Below are positions 17,392 through 25,676 of a DNA stretch of 27,553 bases, in pieces. This DNA comes from Theristus sp. LFF4_11 (lineage: Eukaryota; Nematoda; Chromadorea; Monhysterida; Xyalidae), in assembly GCA_030248135.1 (NCBI GenBank), contig JASANC010004934.1:1-27553 (forward strand). Reading direction: 5' to 3'. The position numbers and the translations under genes were made by a program. Each line of letters opens with the position of its first letter. The first letter of the stretch is position 1. The notes under the pieces were generated by a model that had not been told where the DNA came from, ran no database searches, and saw only the letters and a program-made list of their open reading frames with translations.

Positions 17392-17682
17392 TCACCCTTC
17401 CAGGAAGATAGACAAAGTCTTGTTTATTCTATCGTGTATTAAAACACGGTTCAATTTACGATTCTTTTGCCAAAACTCATCGAGAAAATGTTTCACAACA
17501 TCTAGCGTATCTTGAAAACATTGTGTTCCATTTGAAAAATGAGTCGGTCTCACTATAGTATCCAACGGAATGACCGCTTGAACGTTTGCGTACATTGACA
17601 AAACAGGAATCAGCAAAATGCACAGCGACAATAGAGCGGCTGCCATTATAACTGTCGCTTTTTTCTTCGTACTTTCCTCCAT
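17392..17682 (-). CDS. 96-aa predicted secreted protein, right TIR copy
   Basis: Second copy of the TIR gene, same length and frame, intact. It differs from the left copy at residue 56 (Phe for Tyr) and residue 71 (Trp for Cys), leaving one cysteine after the predicted cleavage site. Signal segment, sequons and the donor-like GTGAGT over the stop are conserved. Both copies being open suggests selection or recent homogenisation of the TIRs. Confidence 0.65.
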   Translation of the reverse strand: MEESTKKKATVIMAAALLSLCILLIPVLSMYANVQAVIPLDTIVRPTHFSNGTQCFQDTLDVVKHFLDEFWQKNRKLNRVLIHDRINKTLSIFLEG

Positions 17683-17709
17683 CTTTCTTACAATTGAAAT
17701 CCCTGGTTC

Positions 17710-17774
17710 CTTTTATAGACATAACTGGTGACAGTAAGTGGGGGGGGGGGCGGTTTTGACGTGTGTGACCTTGA
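17710..17774 (-). promoter_or_regulatory. Promoter of the right TIR gene
   Basis: Mirror of the left promoter: TATAAAAG on the - strand at 17710-17717, 35 nt before the ATG, with the nuclear-receptor-type site at 17766-17774 upstream. Here the intervening G run is slightly longer than in the left copy. Confidence 0.6.
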
Positions 17775-17896
17775 CAGTGACGGCTTTGACGTTGTCGGTT
17801 TTGCGAGGGGCCATGGTGAAAGTAACCAGGTGGACATAGGGGGGGTCTGTTTTTTCCATAGTGAAATGAAATTATGGGGGGGTACATACTACTACT

Positions 17897-17902
17897 TTCC
17901 TG
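17897..17902. repeat. Polinton target-site duplication, right
   Basis: TTCCTG, matching 7910-7915. Beyond it the interrupted hAT MITE resumes. Confidence 0.92.
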
Positions 17903-18640
17903 TTTGCTGTAGCTAAGTCGGCAACCCCTGTCGACCCGGTCGCCCCCCCCCCCCAAGACACTTACTTTCAGGTTCAACCAGCTATGCTATCTGCCACATG
18001 GCGAGAGCCAACTCTTCAAATCATCGTATCGAAAACACGTACCATGATTTCGCGATCACGTTGCGGGCAACTGACAGACGCAAGTTTAACACGTTAGTTT
18101 AGCTCAGCACGCAAGTTTTAACATTTGGCCATGTTATCGGGTATCTGAAAAACGGTCGTGTGATGTGGTATTAACCAACATCTCCGCTCCAATTGTTTAA
18201 CAATATATCGCACAACTCCATTGTAGACCTATAACATACGCCAATCAACAAAATATCATGTTCATCTCATGGCCTACCGACTGAAAAAACATGTTCCTAG
18301 TTGCAAGAAAACGATTTCTGAAACGATATTTCAATTCAGTTAAGTCATTTCAACGCTAAAAATTAACTCTAGAAGTCATCCAAATCGAAAAACATGGAGT
18401 ACGTCGGTCAAAATGACCAAATAATGACATGTACCTAAGCACACAAAGAAGTTGGGAAGAAAATTTGGTTTGAACTTTCAAAAAATTATGCCATAAATCG
18501 AATTTTCAGAGCAAAGTAGAAGAAAAATTTTTCAAATTTTTTTTTTAAGTTTGAAAAAAAAAATCCAAATTTTTTTAAAAAAAAAACGAAAAAAAAATAA
18601 AAAATTTTTTTTTTTCAAAGCCCCTAACCCTAGGTTGGAC

Positions 18641-19019
18641 CCCCCCTCACTTTTTGGCCGGCCCCCCCCCACGGCACCATACCCCCCCCCCTTCGAAAAT
18701 TGTTTTGGGCCCACATTTTGTTTTACGGTACTGTACACAACATTGTGCGGAAAATTTTCACAAATTTTTTTATTGTTGATCCCTAGGGCGTGCGTTCCGG
18801 CTGCTGTTACGATTATGTTCATTTGATAGAGGGATTTATCATAAGAAATCCATTCTCAGGCCCCACCGCCAAAACTTGATCGAGAATGTTGGTTCGTTGA
18901 GGGAGGTTGATGGTTGAGGGATGCAAATCTAGGCATTCTTAAAGAAAAGCGGGGACTGAATGACTGATAATGCGGCTCCCCCGCTCCCATATGCCAAAAA
19001 TAAGGGAAACAAAACCGAA
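18641..19019. other. Continuation of the G/C-run repeat, then unannotated DNA
   Basis: 18641-18700 resumes the C-run-rich repeat interrupted by the hAT MITE, with TTTTTGGCCGGCCCCC and CGGCACCATACCCC motifs resembling 7240-7300. From about 18720 to 19019 I see no gene or repeat. Confidence 0.45.
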
Positions 19020-19028
19020 AACTAACAC

Positions 19029-20479
19029 GGCCTTTAACAAAACCACGGAGGCAACACGGAACACGGAGGCTGCACGCTTAACAAAACCACGGAGGCAACA
19101 CGGAGGCTGCGTGCAGCTAAAGTGACCCATATTTTACATGCATACAACACGCTGCGCACCTTTAACAAAACCACGGAACACGGAGGCACGCGGATTTGGG
19201 GAGATTTGGGGACAGGACAAATCCGTCTTCCTCCAAAAAAATTTACGTTTTTGTTAAACAAACAAATAAATAAATAAAGGCGCAATAAAGCAAAGCAAAG
19301 CTAAATGTCAAACCTAGACTTCAAGGATTACGGTAGCTCTCCAATGGGTCTCGACACGATTTTTTAAAAACGTCCCTGATTGCCAGCAAAAGCTACTCTA
19401 TTGGTGGACACCGTTCATATGATTGCAACAAACAGTCCTATGTTTGAAGTTCGGGCACACGGGTTACGGTAGCGGTAGTTTTGGGTCTTGACACGATGAT
19501 GCTGAAAACTACTTTGTTTCTTGCGAATAACAGTTGAAACCAATTAGAAACACGCAGCGTTTTCACAGAATGTCAAAACGTGAGTTCAAAGAATACGGTA
19601 ACTCTGCTGTGTGGGTCTCGACGCGATTTTTTAATATAAAACAGCCTTTTATTGCCAGGAAAATACTAAAATTGGTGAACACCGTTCACATGATTGCAAG
19701 AAACAACTGTTATTCACAAGAAACAAAGGAGTTTTCAGCAACTTCGTGTCAAGACCGAACTACAGCTACCGTAACCCGTGGGACTTTACTTCAGACATAT
19801 GACTGTTTCATGCAATCATGTGAACGGTATCCACCATTCTAGTAACTGTTCTTGGCAATAAAAGAACGTTTTAAAAAAACCGTGTCGAGACCCACAGCAG
19901 AGTTACCGTACTCCTTAAAATCCGATTTTTGACGTTCTGTGATAATGCGGCATGTTTCTAAAAGGTTTCAACTGTTATTCGCAAGAAACAAAGTAGTTTT
20001 CAGCAACTTCGTGTCAAGACCCAAACTACCGCTACCGTAACCCGTGTGCCCGAACTTCAAACATGAGACTGTTTGTTGCAATCATATGAACGGTGTCCAC
20101 CAATAGAGTAGCTTTTGCTGGCAATCAGGGACGTGTTTAAAAAATCGTGTCGAGACCCATTGGAGAGCTACCGTAATCCTTGAAGTCTAGTTTTGACATT
20201 TAGCTTTGCTTTGCTTTATTGCGCTTTTATTTATTTATTTATTTGTTTATTTAACAAAAACGTAAATTTTTTTGGAGGAAGACGGATTTGTCCTGTCCCC
20301 AAATCTCCCCAAATCCGCGTGCCTCCGTGTTCCGTGGTTTTGTTAAAGGTGCGCAGCGTGTTGTGTGCATATAAAATATGGGTCACTTTAGCTGCACGCA
20401 GCCTCCGTGTTGCCTCCGTGGTTTTGTTAAGCGTGCAGCCTCCGTGTTCCGTGTTGCCTCCGTGGTTTTGTTAAAGGCC
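19029..20479. mobile_element. MULE-like palindromic foldback element
   Basis: A 1,451-bp element, almost entirely one hairpin, with termini GGCCTTTAACAAAACCACGG and its inverse. The 9-bp duplication AACTAACAC flanks it (19020-19028 and 20480-20488). A 9-bp duplication is typical of Mutator-like elements. Near its outer ends, CACGGAGGC and CACGGAACACGGAGGC motifs repeat. Deeper in each arm a block with TACGGTA.CTCT, GGTCTCGAC.CGATTTTTTAA and CACCGTTCA.ATGATTGCAA occurs twice with a period near 265 bp. No transposase; short ORFs in the arms are mirror-image artefacts. Confidence 0.82.
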
Positions 20480-20488
20480 AACTAACAC

Positions 20489-20631
20489 GCATTTTTGATA
20501 TTATTTTTGACCTGAAAAAAAATTAAAAAAACGAAAAAAAATTCGAAAAATTTAAAAAAAATTTTAAAAAATGTTCATTTTTTTACTTTTAAAAAAATTA
20601 AAAAAAAAAATTTTTTAAGCTTACATCTCTA
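20489..20631. other. A/T homopolymer-rich stretch
   Basis: Runs of A and T with no coding potential, between the MULE-like element and the G-rich repeat. Confidence 0.4.
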
Positions 20632-21228
20632 GGTGGGGGGGGTCACGCGACACCCACCCCCCAAAACCTGACACTGGACCATCCACACCCCCTTCGAAAT
20701 TTGCTAGAACCACCCACCCCCCCCCCTACATGAACCTAAGTAACAGTGACACCCCTCAAAAATTTTCTCGGACCACCCAAAAATCATGAATTTTTGCTAA
20801 AAAATCATGATTTTTTGTCTTTAAAGTCCATAATATAAGCTAAATATATGATAACTTGACATTCTTCATTGTAATTTCAAAGATTTTGCAGCAAAATTTA
20901 GCGTTTTTCCTTTAAAATTTAAGCGAAAAAATCTCATGGGTGGGGTGGGGGGTGTGCACCCCCCCAGAAATTTTTCTACAATAGTGCACCCCCCATGGCC
21001 CACGCCTGGGGGTGTCACTGTACCATGACTGACACCCCCCACTGAAAAAATTTCGAATTATTTAGAGGAAAATTTTTCGAATTTTTTTAAAAAAATCGGC
21101 ATTTTTGTTTTTGTTAAGGTTGGCCCCCCACCCCCCCCACCCGACGGTCTCTGGTGCTCTGGGGGGGGGGTCCGTTGGGGTCCCATGGGGGGGTGCATTT
21201 TTTCAAAATTTTCTGTGGGGGGTGCACC
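20632..21228. repeat. G/C-run-rich repeat, copy 2
   Basis: Begins at CTAGGTGGGGGGGG. The segment 20795-20945 matches 7377-7525 in the same orientation (ATCATGATTTTTTGTCT, AATATAAGCT.AATATATG, GCAGCAAAATTTAGCG landmarks). The end (about 21120-21228) contains inverted versions of the CCAGAGCACCAGAGA and ATGCACCCCCC motifs of copy 1. Non-coding. The hAT MITE at 21229 abuts it directly. Confidence 0.6.
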
Positions 21229-21910
21229 TAGGGTTGTTAAACAAAAATCAAATTTTAAAAAAAAGTGATTAAAAAACAAAAATGCCGATTAAAGAAAAAT
21301 CGAAAAATTTCCCTCTAATATGCTCTGAAAACCTCGATTTTGGCACAATTTTTCGAAAGTTCAACAAAAAATTCTTTGTTTTTACCTCGTAAAACCTTTA
21401 GCAGTCGATTTTGGACCGTTTTACCGACTGATTTCAGGCTTCAACTACATCTGCGATAAAGTTTTTGAGCGTCCCAAAGGTTGGCTTACCATTTCCGATG
21501 CAGATAAGGTGACGATTCGCCTCGCAATCTAATTTTGAGCGTCCGAGCTGCTCCGTTTGCAAGCGTTACGTTGTCTGGTTGCCGTTTCGTGTCCTGCCGT
21601 CGCGACACATCATCAGAATTGATCGAATTTCAAGCCGGTATGTGTATTTTCACTTGGGCTGGGGACAATTAGTGACGTTTTAGGGGTCAAAACACTAGAA
21701 GAGGCATGGTAACGGTAACGGTTTGGAAAAGGGGTAATTGAGGTCACCAAAACAAAATCTCCTAAGTTCCGCCATACGGGAGTCATTCCGGAGGCGCTTG
21801 CATATCATATGTGGTTCTTCGAACTTTGATTTAGCACAACTTTGATTTTTGATTTTTTTTTAAATTTAAAAAAACAAAAATGACGATTTTTGTTTTTTTT
21901 AACAACCCTA
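21229..21910. mobile_element. hAT-type MITE family B, copy 2
   Basis: Inverted and diverged relative to 6128-6844, 682 bp, with TAGGGTTGTTAAA termini. Shared landmarks are GAAAATTTTTCG-type sequence, CAGTCGATTTTGG, TTTTACCGACTGATTT, CATTTCCGATGCAGATAAGG and GGAGGCGCTTGCATATCATATG. The flanks GGTGCACC and GGTGCTAT agree at only five of eight bases, so the duplication is decayed or one flank has been rearranged. Confidence 0.78.
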
Positions 21911-22040
21911 GGTGCTATCTAATTTCAAAATTTCCACCGCTCCCCCAATGCCAGTTAAGTTTGCCAGTTAAGCCAGTTGATCAATTGTGGAGTTTTCCAA
22001 GTGACCAGTTAACTCGACAAGCGGCTGGCCAAGTTAGTTA

Positions 22041-22203
22041 GCCTAAGACTAAGGTTAAGCCTAAGCCTAAGCCTAAATTAAGCCTATGGCCAAAGTCTAA
22101 GCCTAAGCCTAAGCCTAAGCCTAAATCAAGCCTATGGCCAAAGCCTAAGCCTAAGCCTAACCCTAAGCCTAAGCCTAAGCCTAAGCTTAAGCCTAAGCCT
22201 TAA
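22041..22203 (-). repeat. Interstitial nematode telomere-like array (TTAGGC)n
   Basis: GCCTAA hexamers, TTAGGC on the - strand, in runs of three to five. They are interrupted twice by the same non-telomeric insert AAAT(T/C)AAGCCTATGGCCAAAG, giving a duplicated higher-order block, and by variants such as CCCTAA and GCTTAA. TTAGGC is the telomere unit of nematodes. The array is degenerate and flanked by unique sequence, so it is interstitial and not a chromosome end. Confidence 0.88.
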
Positions 22204-22455
22204 AACTTGGTGCCGGGTTTTGGGGGTGGATGTCAGGGACCCCTTTCCATAGTGTCCTGATCCTGGTCCTGTCTAAAACATGTAACATTATGCGTGCGGG
22301 TAAATGAAATTTGCAATGGCGAAAGTGGGAGTGCATTTAGTTTTTATGTTTTCATCAGAAACATTTGTAATCTTTCTAAATCCCATGTTCTCGTGTTTTT
22401 GTTCGCTGCCTTTTCCATGTTACCGTTTCTCCCTCATTTCTGGCCATCAATCATC

Positions 22456-24075
22456 ATGACTGCCAGTGACACCAAAAAGAAGCAACCGATGGGACTTGCA
22501 GTGTCGAGTCGTCAGCTACAGTTGCGCAGGGCCAAAGACCCAAGGCACAAAACCAGCACAATCTACACTGGTTAGACTATTTAGATACGCAGCGGGTCAC
22601 TACGGTAGTTTATGAATTGCCGCGTCAAGCATGAAATTAGGTCCCTTTGCATGCATTCACTGAGACGCAGAAGCAGAAACAAAGATAATAACAAACAGGT
22701 GTGTTCATGGTGAGCAATTCGCTGCCGAGCGCTGCTTTGGAGTACGGAATACGTTTGCCTTCGGTGGCCAGAAGTCTCGTTCAGAACACTGATCGCCCGT
22801 TGATCATTGCCTCACAGCCAAAAGGAATCATACAACCATTGGAGACTCGTGCGATAAGCGTGGTGGTCGATGAAAAGGTTTTGTGCTTTTTATGCTTTGT
22901 TGCGAAAAAGTTTGCTCAGAAAACTAAACACCACAATTAACATCACAGTTAGCTTCTTAGCTACATAATCGAATTGAAAATGCTAGTTCTACACATTGCA
23001 GGCACTTTCGTGGTGCCGCCACAAACAACAGCAACTTTTCCTTAACATCAAATGGAGAGTGGTGCAGTCGGTGGTGGACGGCAGAGCTCCGTGGCATCGC
23101 AACTTTGTTCAGCTGATCCAGGGCAGAAAAACGGAGAGCACCGACAGCCGACACCGCAGCGACAGCAACTCAGCACGTTCGCATACGGTTGCTGCCAGCT
23201 GCAATTCAAGCGAGGACGACAAAACTTTGACGTCTGCTGACGAGCAAGTGATTAACAAAATGTCACCAGATCACTCAAATCAATCACCGACTAGCCCGTC
23301 CACTCGTCACAGGGTGCATCTCATTGGCTCGATTGATGTCAGCAATTGCCGAATTGGTCTTTGTTGCTCGCCAATTCTAAAATTGTTTCAAACGAACTGC
23401 GTGTTTTTAGGAAATGCCAGATTGGTGTCACCGTGCGAGTATGCAGCCACTGTTGTGTGCCAGCAGCAAGTCAACAACAGTGTCCAATAGCAGCATTCAA
23501 CTGGCAACGAGCCGAGTGCTCAGTCGACTGTCGCAGGCAAGTGGACTACTGTTGGGTCATTTGACTAGAAAACAAGCTTGACACATTTTTTGCAAAAAAA
23601 ATAACAATTTATGTGTGTGTGACTATTTGTTAATTGGCAACCATGCTGATTGGCCTACTGCACAATTTTCTTTCAGATTATTTACATTTAGGAAGCGTTG
23701 CGAAACCAGCACGATGATGCCGAAGATGCGTACGCTGAAAGCAGTCCTTCAGTGCTCGTACACATCGGCGCACATCAATTGCACACGATGCAGCCTGATG
23801 CGATCGCAGATTTAGTGCTGGACGAACTGATGCTGGAACCGATCAAAGAAAGCAAACCAAAACTGGTTAGCAGTCACCAAAAATAGCTTGCCACAGAAAT
23901 CAATGTCCGTAAAACGAAACTTTCGCAGAAGAAAATCAGTCGCAACTCCGAACGACGCCGTTGCTCAACGCAGCAACTCTCGTACGCAGCTGATTCGTCA
24001 CCGTCGGCTGACAGCAACACAAGCACACGAACGGGCACAAGCATTCAAATGTCAACCACGGCTGTCAATCTTTGA
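22456..24075 (+). CDS. Spliced host gene of unknown function
   Basis: My model has exons 22456-22570, 22699-22877, 23002-23313, 23411-23536 and 23692-23886 (stop TAG 23884-23886). All junctions keep one frame. The third intron's donor is weak (AGG|GTGCAT) and the fourth intron is GC-AG (CAG|GCAAGT). The protein starts MTASDTKKKQPMGL and has a basic segment QLRRAKDPRHK, a Trp-containing stretch (LFLNIKWRVVQSVVDGRAPW), Ser/Asp-rich low-complexity linkers and an acidic-hydrophobic block DAIADLVLDELMLEPIKE. After the TAG the same frame stays open for 62 codons to TGA at 24073-24075, with Lys/Ser/Thr-rich content. I recognise no family. Earlier exons may exist. Confidence 0.55.
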
Positions 24076-24126
24076 TCAAACTCGGCAGCTTTTGGCAACA
24101 GGATTTTGTTTTCGATCCCTGCAAGC

Positions 24127-25398
24127 TATAGATGGTATGAATAATTCATTCGTCAAACTCTGGGTTTGAATAATGAATGACGAATGAGTAATATATTATT
24201 CAAATAGCATTATTCACGTAATTTTTCAAATTATTCATTATTCACATGAATAATTTGCCGATAGTAGATGATTAATGAATAATGAACGATTGTTCATTGA
24301 CTTTTACCTGCCACCCTGTTATTTTTTACCCTAACACATTCGTGTTTTAGTTATCGAATTACAGGTGTAGGTGCTACTGTAGGTGCAAATCATCAATGGC
24401 GGAGAGGATCAAGTGCAAATCACCATTTTAAACAAATCAACACTGATAAAAGTAAACAAAACGTTCAATTATAACTAAAGGCCCTAACGTCTGCTTTCAA
24501 AATCGGTTCAAGATAAAACTAATTGGCGAGAGTTGTTAGGTGTACAGGTATAACATATCCAAATTTCAGTTCAAACGGATAAACGGTGTAGAAGATATAG
24601 CCATTTAACCGTTGCTTGTCGTGTGTGCACACAGATAAACACAACAACAACAGAGAGAAACATAACACTGTCTCTTGTGACTTACGCGTGAGGGGTGCAT
24701 AAATTGCTCACATGCGTATGTTTGTATGCCACATACAAAACAACCCCCTCGCATGATTTCCTTTCATGTGTTTGTTGATTTTTTTGATTTTGTGGACAAA
24801 AATGGCTGTATCTCGAGTTATATAAGACCAAATTGAACGATTCTTCCACTTTTCCAAACTAAAATTCACTCAGGATTTCAAAAAATGTGTTGAATTTTGC
24901 ACAGATATTACGAATTTGCAAATAAAGTATAAAACAAGTAGTGCAATATGCAGGTGGCACATGGTTGAAATGCAAAAAAAAACATGATACAATTTTGACG
25001 TACTGCATAAACAAACAAAACAAATCAACCGCGAGTTCATTTTTAGTTTCAGAAGTTTGTTTTGGTGCACCACCTGTGGAAATTTACAAATAAGATTTCA
25101 GTACCTTCCTGTCAGTGTACATGCTTTTTGTTACTTTTCAGTGCTCATGAGGTATCACAAAATGCGAGGTTGGTGTGTCAATCAAGGTGTGTTCTGAGCA
25201 CACAAACTTTTGCAACTTGTGCAACTTGTTTTAAACAAGTCCAATCTTTTTGTTTGCATTATTCATTCGTCATTAATAGTACTATTTGAATAATGGGCCC
25301 ATTACTCATTATTCAAAATAGTATTATTCAAATAATTCAAAAACCCCATTATTCATTCGTCAACTAATGAATAATCAACCAATAGTATACCATCTATA
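24127..25398. mobile_element. MITE with 8-bp duplication and AT-rich subterminal repeats
   Basis: A 1,272-bp element with termini TATAGATGGTAT and inverse, flanked by the perfect 8-bp duplication CTGCAAGC (24119-24126 and 25399-25406). Both ends carry arrays of ATTATTCATT(CGTC) and TATTATTCAAATA motifs. The centre has no convincing ORF. The duplication length suits hAT, although the terminus departs from the TAGGG type of the other MITEs here. Confidence 0.78.
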
Positions 25399-25406
25399 CT
25401 GCAAGC

Positions 25407-25676
25407 TGCCTCTGCTTTTTGTTTTCTGCCTTTGGTTATTCTGTAAAGGTTGGCACTAATTTTTGTGTTCATCTGTTTTTCAGTTCACTACTTATGATTA
25501 ATGCCTCACAGAAAGATAAAAACAGGTACACATTCTTTTGAGTAATGCTAGGCTTTTTTCAAACTGTTTGGAGGTGAAGTGACCACGTTTTGTCGGCGTC
25601 ACCACGACTTCTCATTTGAGTCTCATTTGTCTGACATGTATTGTCTTTTATTTGTACTGCTGCCGCGAAAAGAACT
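25407..25676. other. No gene recognised
   Basis: Short stretch between the MITE and the 3' end of the BPI-type gene. It probably includes that gene's 3' untranslated region, though I see no AATAAA on the - strand. Confidence 0.35.

Larger units (their letters stand above)
7916..17896 (+). mobile_element. Polinton/Maverick-type virus-like element without polymerase B
   Basis: A 9,981-bp element bounded by 6-bp duplications. Its termini are AGT-triplet repeats, two copies at the left and three at the right, followed by ATGTACCCCCCC. TIRs are about 0.89 kb. The gene set seen is: TIR-borne secreted protein (twice), zinc-ribbon protein, packaging ATPase, small basic protein, integrase, penton-like protein, pVI/pX-like and protamine-like peptides, capsid protein, adenain-type protease and C2H2 protein. 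The AG terminus, 6-bp duplication, integrase and morphogenesis module are Polinton hallmarks. I found no family-B polymerase, helicase or fusogen. Nearly identical TIRs and mostly intact frames indicate a young copy. Confidence 0.93.
17004..17896 (-). repeat. Right terminal inverted repeat
   Basis: Inverse of 7916-8812. Reading inwards from the end it holds (AGT)3, one triplet more than the left end, then G/C runs, TGACCTTGA (17766-17774), the TATA box (17710-17717), the secreted-protein gene, TCAAGGTCA (17144-17152) and about five minisatellite units (17004-17116). Confidence 0.9.
7603..18632 (+). mobile_element. hAT-type MITE family A, copy split by the Polinton-like element
   Basis: Outer ends are TAGGGTTAGGGG (7603-7614) and its inverse (18621-18632), with the 8-bp duplication GGTTGGAC at 7595-7602 and 18633-18640. 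The MITE's own sequence is 7603-7915 plus 17903-18632, about 1,043 bp, matching the intact 1,063-bp copy at 3783-4845. Everything between is the Polinton-like insertion. A 12-bp repeat at the outer ends followed by unmatched subterminal DNA would be odd for a Polinton but is explained by this nesting. Confidence 0.88.

Noticed and set aside
7603..18632. The 11.03-kb unit with TAGGGTTAGGGG ends as a single virus-like transposon
   Set aside because: The 1,063-bp copy at 3783-4845 contains both flanks joined without the genes, and a separate 6-bp duplication with AGT termini lies inside.
19034..20474. Paired ORFs at 19034-19285 (-) and 20193-20474 (+) with near-identical products
   Set aside because: They are the two arms of the foldback element; repeated Ser/Val-rich frames follow from the tandem CACGGAGGC motifs.
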